64,000 nucleotides of DNA from contig PLDW01000518.1 in NCBI GenBank assembly GCA_003136315.1, positions 1 through 64,000 of the forward strand, given 5' to 3'. The notes beneath the pieces were generated by a model. The model saw only the letters and a program-made list of their open reading frames with translations, did not search any database and was not told the DNA's origin. How positions within the stretch are numbered: the stretch's first letter is position 1; each line of letters starts with the position of its first letter. Of this stretch, positions 20,411 to 29,527 are shown in pieces. The stretch comes from Gemmataceae bacterium. Its GTDB lineage: Bacteria; Planctomycetota; Planctomycetia; Gemmatales; Gemmataceae. A program made the position numbers and the translations under genes.

Positions 20411-20531
20411 CGATACGAGGTCCGACCAAACCCGAACGACAGCAGTTTCGCAGAGGGCGGGCCGAAAGCGTGGTTCGTGGTGGCGAGGAGGTCGGGGTCA
20501 GCAGCGTCACTTCCGACAGGGGAGAATGACG

Positions 20532-20612
20532 ATGGCGAACGACTTGAAGGGCGAGGTCGCTCTGGTAATAGGGTCGGCGCAAGGCATGGGCGGACCGTTG
20601 CACTGCGGCTGA
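20532..20612 (+). pseudogene. N-terminal scrap of a short-chain dehydrogenase/reductase
   Basis: MANDLKGEVALVIGSAQGMGGPL (Rossmann start), then stop. Confidence 0.45.
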
Positions 20613-20786
20613 CGACTCCTCCGGGCCGCTTCCTGGCAGGAAAACCCGATCGACGCGAAATGCGGTCTCTAATCTCGACTCGTGGCCTCATAGATGTGGA
20701 AAACGCACGGGTCGCATGCGCAACTCCTGGTAGATTCGCAGTTTCCGCCGTTTTTCCAGTACCCAATGCGGAACTCCAGCCATCCA

Positions 20787-20844
20787 ATTTTCCCGTAAAT
20801 TGCTATTTTCTTAATTGGGAAAATCGCCGATAATAGGAAAATAG
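20787..20844 (+). promoter_or_regulatory. Operator-like interleaved inverted repeats upstream of the AbiE-like operon
   Basis: attttccc (20787-20794)/gggaaaat (20817-20824) and ctattttc (20803-20810)/gaaaatag (20837-20844) in an AT-rich leader. Confidence 0.5.
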
Positions 20845-20874
20845 ATCCAGAAGCAGCTAGCGCCCGGTGTTGCA

Positions 20875-21957
20875 ATGTCCCGACTTCCACTGCCGACCGA
20901 GGAAGAACTCGAAACCCGCCTCCGCCGCGGCGAGATCGCGTTTCCGCCGTTGCGCCTCACTTGGACGGCATCGCCTGCAAAGGAGATCGACGGCGTTCTA
21001 CGCATCACTTGGAAAGACCAGACGGTGCCATTCGCCGTGCAGTGCAAGCGCGCCACGAGCCCAAAATCGCTCGCAGACGCGGCGGAGAAATCCCGGCAGC
21101 GTGCGAGCGCTGCGAAGTTGCAACCGCTCATCGTGGTCCCGTTCCTGAATGAAGAGGCACTCGACACGCTTGAAGCGAAAGAGGTCAGCGGGATCGACCA
21201 GTGCGGTAACGGGCTCGTGATCGCGCCCGGCGGGTGGTTCATTCGCAAAGCCGGAAGCCCCAACTTGTTCCGCCCGGACGGCGTCATCAAGAACGTCTAC
21301 CGCAACACGAGTTCGGTGGTCTCCCGTCTCTTCCTCGCGAGGCCCGCTTTCGACTCCGTGCAAGAGGCGCTCGAAGAGATCCGCCGACGCGGCGGACGTG
21401 TCACCCTACCCACTGTCTCCAAAGTGTGCAAGGAACTCGAAAACGATCTCGTCATCGAGCGGAGCCGCGGCGGCGTGACCAAACTCCGGCTGATCCAGCC
21501 CGAAAAACTTCTTGCCGAGCTTGCAGCGAATTTCTCCTCGCCGACCGTCTCCAGACGCGTCACGGGGAAACTCCGCGGCATCGAAGCGGCCGAGCTCCGT
21601 AAGTTTCTGAAAGAGTGGGCAGAGAAGTCGGACAACCAGATCGTGCTCAGCGGGGCGAGTTCCGTCTCTGCCTACGCCGTGATGGCGCGAAGCGGAGTCG
21701 AAGAATATTACTGCTCCGATGTGTTCGGTGCCGTACGTGCCCTCGGCGAAAGGTTCCAGGAGACGGACCGGTTTGCCGCTGTCAGTTTTCTTGAAACCCG
21801 GGACGACACGGTGTACTTCGACTGTCGGGATAACCTTACCGCTTCTCCGGTGCAGACGTTTCTCGAACTCTCAAGCGGCGACAAGCGGGACCAAGAGACC
21901 GCGGACCAGGTGCGGAAGCTGGTGCTGAATGCTGGTGCGCCGGCTGGCCGAAAATAG
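20875..21957 (+). CDS. AbiEi_2-like type IV TA antitoxin/transcriptional regulator
   Basis: PLIVVPFLNEEALDTLEAKEVSGIDQCGNGLVIAPGGWFIRKAG, then a wHTH-like region; upstream of a nucleotidyltransferase. Confidence 0.6.
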   Translation: MSRLPLPTEEELETRLRRGEIAFPPLRLTWTASPAKEIDGVLRITWKDQTVPFAVQCKRATSPKSLADAAEKSRQRASAAKLQPLIVVPFLNEEALDTLEAKEVSGIDQCGNGLVIAPGGWFIRKAGSPNLFRPDGVIKNVYRNTSSVVSRLFLARPAFDSVQEALEEIRRRGGRVTLPTVSKVCKELENDLVIERSRGGVTKLRLIQPEKLLAELAANFSSPTVSRRVTGKLRGIEAAELRKFLKEWAEKSDNQIVLSGASSVSAYAVMARSGVEEYYCSDVFGAVRALGERFQETDRFAAVSFLETRDDTVYFDCRDNLTASPVQTFLELSSGDKRDQETADQVRKLVLNAGAPAGRK

Positions 21958-22048
21958 TTCTCTTGCAATCGGCGAGACGGCGTGACGATGATCGTCACTA
22001 CGGATGAGGAGACCGGTCGTCGAAACCGGCCCCACGGATGGGGGAAGC

Positions 22049-22906
22049 ATGGACCCGCTACGGACGAGCCTACTCGACCTGCTCTACGAGATCCGCGATG
22101 AGGACATGCCGCTCACCGTCGGCGGCGGGTTCGGCCTGTTCCTCAAGCGAATGCACCTCGTCGACCGGAGAGCGCGGACGCTGTTCACGGAACTGCCCGA
22201 GGCACGCGCGACTAACGACATCGACGTGTACCTCCGTGTGGACCTGCTGACCAATTCGTCCCGCACTGCGACGCTCGTCGAGGCAATTCACCGCCTCGGG
22301 TACGTCGTCGTGGAGGAAGCGAAATACTTTCAGTGGAAACGCGCGCTCGACGTGAACGGCGTGCCGCAGGAGGTCAAGCTCGACGCGCTCGTCGGCCCGC
22401 TCGGCACGAGCAGGCAGAAACTCCAAGTGAAGCCGCCCCGCGTGCGGCCGAAGGGAAAGAGCGTCGGGTTGCACGCGCACCAAACAGACGAGGCGCTGTT
22501 CCTTGAAGACGCGCCGATCGCAGTAGAGTTAACCGGCTATCGGTCGAGTGGGGAAGAATACGCCGCCACGGTCTTCGTCCCGGAAGCGTTTCCATACCTG
22601 TTGATGAAGCTCACAGCGTTTGCGGACCGGAAAGTCGACACAAACAAAGACCTCGGCAGGCACCACGCGCTCGACGCGTACACCATCGTCGGCATGATGA
22701 CCGAGGCGGAGTATGATCGGGCGAGGGCGCTGGCCGAGCGGAGCCGCTCCGATCCGCATTTCGTTCGGGCGTGTGAGATCGTGGCCGCCGATTTCGGAAC
22801 GCAGACCTCGCTGGGGATCCTCCGGATGCGCGAGCACCAACTGTTTCGCGACGGCCTTCGTGTGGGCGAGTTTTCAGCTGTGCTGAAGGAGATATTTGAC
22901 AGATAG
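22049..22906 (+). CDS. AbiEii-like nucleotidyltransferase (putative type IV toxin)
   Basis: LTVGGGFGLFLKRMH..ARATNDIDVYLRVDLL..YFQWKRALDVNG..EVKLDALVGPL; the ORF is open from 22004, and the ATG at 22049 is the likely start. Confidence 0.6.
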   Translation: MDPLRTSLLDLLYEIRDEDMPLTVGGGFGLFLKRMHLVDRRARTLFTELPEARATNDIDVYLRVDLLTNSSRTATLVEAIHRLGYVVVEEAKYFQWKRALDVNGVPQEVKLDALVGPLGTSRQKLQVKPPRVRPKGKSVGLHAHQTDEALFLEDAPIAVELTGYRSSGEEYAATVFVPEAFPYLLMKLTAFADRKVDTNKDLGRHHALDAYTIVGMMTEAEYDRARALAERSRSDPHFVRACEIVAADFGTQTSLGILRMREHQLFRDGLRVGEFSAVLKEIFDR

Positions 22907-23126
22907 GGATGGTCTGCTGGGCTGGCAGGCAAGAGCGTCGGAGACGCGGGATAAATGTCAGGAACCAGACAACGCAGATAACCACGCGGACTTACAGGAA
23001 AAATCACACTCCCGATAAGACCGCTCATCGGGCGTCGCGGGTCAGTCCAAGTGCGGAGAAGGCCCAGGGATGCTGGAAAATTGATTTGGCGACGAATGCG
23101 ACCATTTGTCGGCGAAGCGAGCTAGA

Positions 23127-24689
23127 TCAAGACGGGAACATCAATAACCCCGCCAGCAGTTTCTCAAGCGCAGCAGGGTCCACCGGCTTGACCATGTGAA
23201 AGTTGAACCCGGCTTCCTTTGACCGGCACTTGTCCTCATCCTGCCCCCAACCGGTCAGGGCGATGATAACCACGGCCTCGCCCCGCGGCTGTTCCCGAAT
23301 GCGACGGCAGGCATCGTAGCCATTCAACTTGGGCAGCCCGATGTCGAGGAGCACTACCTCGGGACGGAACGCCGTTGCCGTTGTCACGGCTTCAAATCCG
23401 TCGTAGGCCGTGCGCGTGTCGTGACCCATCAGTTCGAGCAACATACTCAGGCTGTCCGCGGAGTCCCTGTTGTCGTCCACGACGAGTATCCGGTACGAAG
23501 AGGGACAGCGGGAACAACCGTCTTTGCCATCCTGCCGGTGTTCCCGACCCGGCGTCAGCGAGACCGGCAAACGCACGACGAACTCACTCCCAGTTCCGGG
23601 GCCGTCGCTATTGACTTCAACCCGGCCGCCGTGCATTTCAACCAATCCTCGCACCAAATTCAGCCCGATTCCCAACCCGCCCTGCGACCGCTCCAGCGAG
23701 TGATCGACCTGCGTGAACATGTCGAAAATCGTAGACAACATATCCACGGGTATGCCGACGCCGTTATCACAGACTTTTACGACCACGTCGCTGCCCTGTT
23801 GTTCGACGGCAAGTCGGACATGCCCCCCATGCGGGGTGAACTTGGCGCTGTTGTTTAGAAGGTTGGCGAACACTTGGGCCAGTCGGGTTCGATCGGCCTC
23901 GACATAGACCGGCCGGGGCGGCACCGAGACCGTGAACTCGTGGCCTGCGGCTTCGATGAGCTGGCCACTGGTCTCCACGGCGTCCTGAACTGCGGACATC
24001 AGGTCGATCCGCTGTTTGCGGAGCTCGATCTTGCCGTTCGCGATCCGGGACAGATCGAGCAGATCGTCAATGAGCCGCGCCATCTGCCCGAGTTGCCTCT
24101 CCATCATGGCGCGGGCCATTGCCCCTGCTGCCTTGTCGTCCTCGGCCAGCCGCATGATTTGCAACCCGTTGCGGATCGGGGCCAGCGGGTTGCGCAATTC
24201 GTGCGCCAGGATTGCCAGAAATTCGCTCTTGCGGCGGCTTGCGTCCCGTTCGGCTGCTTCGGCCCGTTTGCGGTCGGTGATGTCCACGAGGATGTTCACC
24301 GCCCCAATCAGGCGATCGCTCTCGTCGTAAATGGGGTTCGCGTAAGCCAGGACAGTACATTGGGTTCCGTCTGGGCGTTCGACGACGACTTCTCGCTCGT
24401 TGAATCCCTGGTTCTTCTGGAGAGCCATTGCCATCCAGCACTCGTTATGCGGCATGAGTGACCCGTCGGTCGAAAACAGCCTGAACGAGCCGCAGAAGTG
24501 GTCGGCCGGGTCATTCAATTTGGGTTCACGGCCCCATGCTGCTGCCGCCAGTTCATTGAAGAACGTGATGAGTCCTTCGGCGTCACAGGTGTACGCCGCC
24601 AGTGGAATCACCTCCAGCAATCGGCGGAACTGGGGGTCGTTCCCGCCACGCGCGGACGCGGCCAGAAGCCGGTTTTCCGGGAGGGGCAT
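23127..24689 (-). CDS. PAS-HisKA-HATPase-REC hybrid histidine kinase
   Basis: [24 protein letters not shown]-terminal [23 protein letters not shown]. Confidence 0.9.
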   Translation of the reverse strand: MPLPENRLLAASARGGNDPQFRRLLEVIPLAAYTCDAEGLITFFNELAAAAWGREPKLNDPADHFCGSFRLFSTDGSLMPHNECWMAMALQKNQGFNEREVVVERPDGTQCTVLAYANPIYDESDRLIGAVNILVDITDRKRAEAAERDASRRKSEFLAILAHELRNPLAPIRNGLQIMRLAEDDKAAGAMARAMMERQLGQMARLIDDLLDLSRIANGKIELRKQRIDLMSAVQDAVETSGQLIEAAGHEFTVSVPPRPVYVEADRTRLAQVFANLLNNSAKFTPHGGHVRLAVEQQGSDVVVKVCDNGVGIPVDMLSTIFDMFTQVDHSLERSQGGLGIGLNLVRGLVEMHGGRVEVNSDGPGTGSEFVVRLPVSLTPGREHRQDGKDGCSRCPSSYRILVVDDNRDSADSLSMLLELMGHDTRTAYDGFEAVTTATAFRPEVVLLDIGLPKLNGYDACRRIREQPRGEAVVIIALTGWGQDEDKCRSKEAGFNFHMVKPVDPAALEKLLAGLLMFPS

Positions 24690-25057
24690 GGTGGCACTCG
24701 CGGTAGCAGTCCGGCTAAGCGGACGTTAGGCGCAAGGTGCCCAAGGCAGCTGAGGCGGATAACGTGGGGGTATTCTACGCATCGGGGCTGAGGTTGCGCG
24801 GCTTTGTACTGGCCCGCACTGGAGGACAGCGGAAAAGAGCCACAGTTTCAGTTTTCCGGCTTGGGATGCACGGCGGAGTGATGTGGGAGGAGAGCAGGCC
24901 AACGCCCGCAACGGGATCAGAACCCGGTCAGGAAGACTTTCTGGTGCGGCTTGAGGCGTGACGAGATATGACAGCACTTCGGCACGGATGATGCATGAGA
25001 TTATCCGTCTTCGATCAACTGGATCGAGATCAGATCAATCTCATGGAGGCTTATCTT

Positions 25058-25573
25058 ATGCCGAAAACTACAGTCAAGGCAGTTACAGTCGGTGTGTTTT
25101 CAACCCACGAGGCGGCGGACAGAGCCATCGCAGACCTGAAGAAGGCTGGATACCGAGACGACCAGATCGGGCTGGTCGGCAAGAATGCGAGTGGCAAGAC
25201 GGTGAAAACAGATGGCGCTGGGCACACTCATGCCGGTGAAGGTGCAGCGATCGGTGCGGCTGCTGGGGCCGGTGCGATGGCCCTGGGGTCGCTCGCAGTT
25301 TCGTTCGGGGTAATCCCTGTGATCGGCCCGATCCTCGCCGTTGGCCCGCTCGCGGCAGCACTGATTAGCGCAGTGGGCGGTGCAGCAGTTGCAGGTGTTG
25401 CAGGAGCGTTGATCGGGTGGGGAATTCCCGAAGAGGACGCCAAGTATTACGAGGGCGAGGTGAAGGCTGGGCGGTATCTGGTGACCGTAGATCGCGGTGA
25501 CAGGAAGGATGATGTTGTGGAGGTCTTCTCACGACATGGCGGCTACGACCGGCACACGACTCCAGCTGTGTGA
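25058..25573 (+). CDS. General-stress-protein-17M-like protein with glycine-zipper hydrophobic segment
   Basis: VGVFSTHEAADRAIADLKKAGYRDDQIGLVGK; Gly/Ala-rich hydrophobic core; GRYLVTVDRGDRKDDVVEVFSRHGGYD. Confidence 0.6.
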   Translation: MPKTTVKAVTVGVFSTHEAADRAIADLKKAGYRDDQIGLVGKNASGKTVKTDGAGHTHAGEGAAIGAAAGAGAMALGSLAVSFGVIPVIGPILAVGPLAAALISAVGGAAVAGVAGALIGWGIPEEDAKYYEGEVKAGRYLVTVDRGDRKDDVVEVFSRHGGYDRHTTPAV

Positions 25574-25601
25574 AGAGGAGAACCAAAGCCGTTTCAAGTC
25601 G

Positions 25602-25623
25602 CGAGCCGGGCTTACCCGGCTCG
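25602..25623 (+). terminator. Hairpin downstream of the stress-protein gene
   Basis: cgagccggg-ctta-cccggctcg followed by ttattcgtt. Confidence 0.55.
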
Positions 25624-25805
25624 TTATTCGTTGGAGTGACGGAAGATGAGGTCGTCCAGGAGCAGTGCAGACGGAGCTAGTTGTTAGGTCTGGAGATGTG
25701 GCGGTCGCGGAGACCACTCCCGCTTGGGTCAGCGCAAGATGCGAAGGCGCCGATGCGGGAATCGCGAGGGGTATTGTAAGAGTGTGGAAGCTCGCGCACC
25801 CACGA

Positions 25806-26216
25806 TCAGTTGATAACCCGGTCGAACCGTTCCAGCACCTCTTTCAGAACAACAGGATCAGCTGGTTTGACCAAGTGGAGGTCGATACCCACCTGCTCCG
25901 AGCGGCGGCGGTCATCTTTCGATGAGCAGGTTGTGATGGCGATGAAAACCGGTCGTTTGATCGCCGGTCGCGCTCGCATCCACCGGACCACTTCCCAACC
26001 GTTTAGCACGGTCAGCCGAAGTTCCAGAATAATTACGTCTGACGGGTCGGCGTCCAGGGCGGCCTCTGCACCGTAGGCAGTCCGAACATCATACCCGTAG
26101 AGGCCGATGAGATCGGCCGTGGAGTCGGCCACATCTTGGTTGTCGTCCACGATTAGGACGGAGAGCCTATTCGAATCGCGCGATGGCATCCGCAAGGCCA
26201 GATGGGGGTACGTCAT
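25806..26216 (-). CDS. Stand-alone receiver-domain protein with Glu at the phosphoacceptor position
   Basis: LSVLIVDDNQDVADSTADL..DVIILELRLTVLNGWEV..HLVKPADP. Confidence 0.8.
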   Translation of the reverse strand: MTYPHLALRMPSRDSNRLSVLIVDDNQDVADSTADLIGLYGYDVRTAYGAEAALDADPSDVIILELRLTVLNGWEVVRWMRARPAIKRPVFIAITTCSSKDDRRRSEQVGIDLHLVKPADPVVLKEVLERFDRVIN

Positions 26217-26698
26217 TGATCTCTCGCGTTTTGTCCAGGGAGGACGTCAGGCGCGAAGGCAACTGAGGCGGGTAACGTGAGGTAGTTATACCGACAGGTA
26301 ACGTGGTGGTCGTCGGGAAATCGAAGAAAGGTGCGTCAGGGAATTCCCTTCAGAATCAGCTTTCATTCCAATCGGTGCGGTCATTCAGCACTCGTTACTG
26401 CTGCGACCCGTGTTCTGTAACTTTCGATGCCACACACCTGCTGCCAGTCCGCCCGATGTGGATTCAGGGAGGAATCCATTCTTTTCACAAAACACCTCAT
26501 TCAAAACAGTTTTCTGGATATTCTCCCCCGCGACGTCGAAGGCTTCCTATTTGCTCCACAATTGTCGCCCGTCCTGATCTGCCTCAGTGACTGGCAGTCT
26601 CGAATAGCGAGGCAATCGCCGCTGGGGCTGGGAAAGTCACCACGCTGGCTGGGGATGAGGCCAGCGATAGGCACGAATATCTTCCCGGGAGTATTACA

Positions 26699-27388
26699 AT
26701 GCGATTCAAGTATGTTCTCGGCTTGGCCTGCGGCCTGGCGTGGTCTCCTTCGCTCTCTGCACAGCCGACCAAGACTCCAAAACCTCCTCCGCAAGCGCCC
26801 CCCAATCGGTTTCAAGCCGCACCGGCTACCCTTTATCCGATACCGCTGTACCGGATGAACGACGTGAGTAAGTCACTGAACCTCACAGAGAATCAAATCG
26901 GCAACCTGAATAAGCTGACCGATCAAACGCAAGCCCGCTATCACGATGACTACACGAAAATCGGGACACTCAACGAGACCGAGCGAGCCGCTCGCCTCCA
27001 GGATTTGCACCGCCAATACAACACTGACTGGAACAAGGGTGCCCAGGGCATCTTCAACGATACTCAGCGGAGCCGCTACCAGCAGGTCAGCCACCAGTAC
27101 GGCGGCTTCAACACCTTCTACGATCCGGAAGTGCAGAAGCGATTAAATCTGACTGCTGCTCAGATGAACGGGCTGGGCGAGCAAGCGGAATGGAGTAACC
27201 AGCAGATGCAGGATATTAATCGCATGGGAGCTATGGACGCCACCAAGGGCACACAGATGTACCGTGATTACTGGACGCAACGTCAGGAACGCTTCAACAA
27301 GTTTCTGACTCCGGAACAGCAGAAGGCATGGGGCGAGATGACCGGGGAACAGTACACTTTCCAGCCGACATTCGTTCCGTCTCGCTGA
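26699..27388 (+). CDS. Secreted hypothetical protein
   Basis: N-terminal signal-like MRFKYVLGLACGLAWSPSLSAQ; helical Gln-rich body. Confidence 0.55.
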   Translation: MRFKYVLGLACGLAWSPSLSAQPTKTPKPPPQAPPNRFQAAPATLYPIPLYRMNDVSKSLNLTENQIGNLNKLTDQTQARYHDDYTKIGTLNETERAARLQDLHRQYNTDWNKGAQGIFNDTQRSRYQQVSHQYGGFNTFYDPEVQKRLNLTAAQMNGLGEQAEWSNQQMQDINRMGAMDATKGTQMYRDYWTQRQERFNKFLTPEQQKAWGEMTGEQYTFQPTFVPSR

Positions 27389-27429
27389 GGCGGCAAATTT
27401 CATTCGTACTGGAGCCAGGAGAATTTTTT

Positions 27430-27562
27430 GTAACCGTTCACGGGTCGAAGCCACATGATTTCAAGGCGTTTTCCGTGACACACGGGTGTCAATTGGCCCA
27501 AAAACAGGGTATCGCTCGTGGAAAAGCCTTGTTTTCAAGCAGTTCGACCCGTGAACGGTTAC
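27430..27562. mobile_element. 133-bp MITE with perfect 20-bp TIRs and 8-bp TSD (IS66-type)
   Basis: gtaaccgttcacgggtcgaa (27430-27449) / ttcgacccgtgaacggttac (27543-27562); aatttttt at 27422-27429 and 27563-27570. Confidence 0.8.
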
Positions 27563-27574
27563 AATTTTTTTCTG

Positions 27575-29044
27575 GTAACCGTCCAGGGCCCTGATCAGTA
27601 GTCAACTTGCCGGCAGCGGATCATTTCGCCAATTTCTCCCTATGATTTCGTCACCGCCAATACCGGAGTCGCTGTGGGCCGAGCTATCGCCAGCCGCCCG
27701 AGCGGCCGTATTGACATTGGTCTCGACCTTCGAAGCTCGGATCGCCGGTCTCGAAGCCCGGTTGAATCAGAACTCCTCGAACTCATCGATCCCTCCGTCG
27801 GCTAATCCGTCGCATGCCAAGCCGGCCCCGCCCAAGACACCCCCTGGTCGCACCAAGGGCGGGCAAGTTGGCCACTCCAAAGCTGAGCGTGTTCTGCTGC
27901 CCCCGGATGTGATCGTCCCCTCAAGCCGACCCGGTGCCACTGCTGTCGGCATCGCTTGGCTGGAGACGACCCCGAACCATTGGTTCACCAGGTCCACGAG
28001 ATTCCTCAAATCCGTCCGCACGTGACCGAGTATCGCCAGCACCGCTTGCCCTGCCCTGAGTGTGGGACTCTCACAACGGCTGAACTCCCGGTGGAGGTGG
28101 ACGGAGGGTTCGGACCAAGAACCCAAGCCGTCGTCGCTCCGTTGGGTGGCTCCTGCCGACTGGGCAAGCGGGCCATCAGCCAGATACTCGCCGATGTGTG
28201 CGGGATGCCCATTAGTCCGGCCGCTGTGTGCCCTCGAACGCAAGACAGCGGCGGCGTTGGAGCCGATCGCGTCCGAGGCACTGACGTACACACGCTCTCA
28301 GCCGGCGAACGTGGACGAGACCGGCTGGAGGGAGGGGGTGGACCGGGCCTGGTTGTGGGTCGCGGTGACCGCCTTGGTGACTGCCTTCCTGATCCGCCTG
28401 ACACGGGGACGGGCGGCGTACGATGACCTGGCCGGGGGTTCATCGTCGATCAAGACGACTGACCGATACGGGGTGTACACTCACCTGCCGGCCGACCAAC
28501 GCCAGGTGTGCTGGGCTCATCTGCGTCGAGATTTCCAGGCGATGATCGATCGGAACAATGCGGGGTCGAAGGTTGGTGAGGAGTTGCTCATCCATGCAGA
28601 TATCCTCTTCGACCAGTGGAACCGGGTCCGGGACGGGACGCTGACCCGTCGGGGGTTCTGGTCCCACTACGGCTCGTATCTCCAGGCAGAGGTGTGCGCC
28701 TTGCTGGACCTTGGGACAAAGTGTGGCTGCCTCAAGACGGCCGGTGTGTGCCGAGAGATCCTGGCAGTTGAGGCATCGTTGTGGACTTTCGCCCGAGTCG
28801 ATGGGGTGGAGCCGACCAACAACGCTGCCGAGCGGGCTCTGCGTCATGCGGTCTGCTGGCGAAAGACGAGTTACAGGACCGACTCCGAGGGAGGGAGTCG
28901 TTTTGTCGAGCGAATCCTGACAGTGATTGCCTCCTGCCGTCAGCAAAAGCGAAATGTTCTCTCATTCCTCTGCGATGCGGTTCTGGCCGCTCGGGCCGGG
29001 ACGAAGCCACCCTCGCTACTCCCGCAGGTGGCGTGAACGGTTAC
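27575..29044 (+). mobile_element. Degenerate IS66-family element
   Basis: gtaaccgt left end at 27575, cgtgaacggttac right end at 29044, transposase remnants between. Confidence 0.6.
27642..29036 (+). pseudogene. IS66-family transposase, frameshifted
   Basis: Pieces in different frames: RLNQNSSNSSIPPSANPSHAKP..; HVTEYRQHRLPCPECG..; QPANVDETGWREGVDRAWLWVAVT..VCWAHLRRDFQAMIDR..EPTNNAAERALRHAVCWRKTSYRT. Confidence 0.8.
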
Positions 29045-29527
29045 AGTTCAACGACCGTGTTTGCCGTAAGGAGGAGCAGCGTGATACCTGGTATAAACCG
29101 GCCAAGGTCGTTGCTGAATGTTGCCAGGGCAGTGGTGACTTCGAGCAAGAGCAAGAAGAGAATCCAAACACCAGTACCAGGCTGAAGGACAGGAACGGAT
29201 CCCGGTTAATGCCCAAGACCCCTCGGACGGGCTTCGGTTTGACGTCTCCTCTCGTGTTCCGCCCATCTTGGAACTCCTTGGGCTGGAGATCATGACGACG
29301 GTGGCACTCCATCAGCAAGCCGCGCGGCTCGTGGGCAGGGCATGGCAACACAGATATCGCGGGCCGATTCAGAACTCCCCTGGCGTCGCAATTCGACCCG
29401 ACTTATGCTGATACTACCGCAGGCTGGCCAGGTCCGGAGTACTCCACTATGTTGAGGCGAGCGCAATCGGTTGCGCCCGCTGCCGGACCGTGTTTACAGT
29501 GATGCACGAACGTCCACGAGCGACCGC

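Noticed and set aside
24726-26292. Integron attC interpretation of the repeat containing gttaggc / taacgt
   Set aside because: R'/R'' core sites are in the wrong relative orientation and no integrase is present; kept only as a shared upstream repeat
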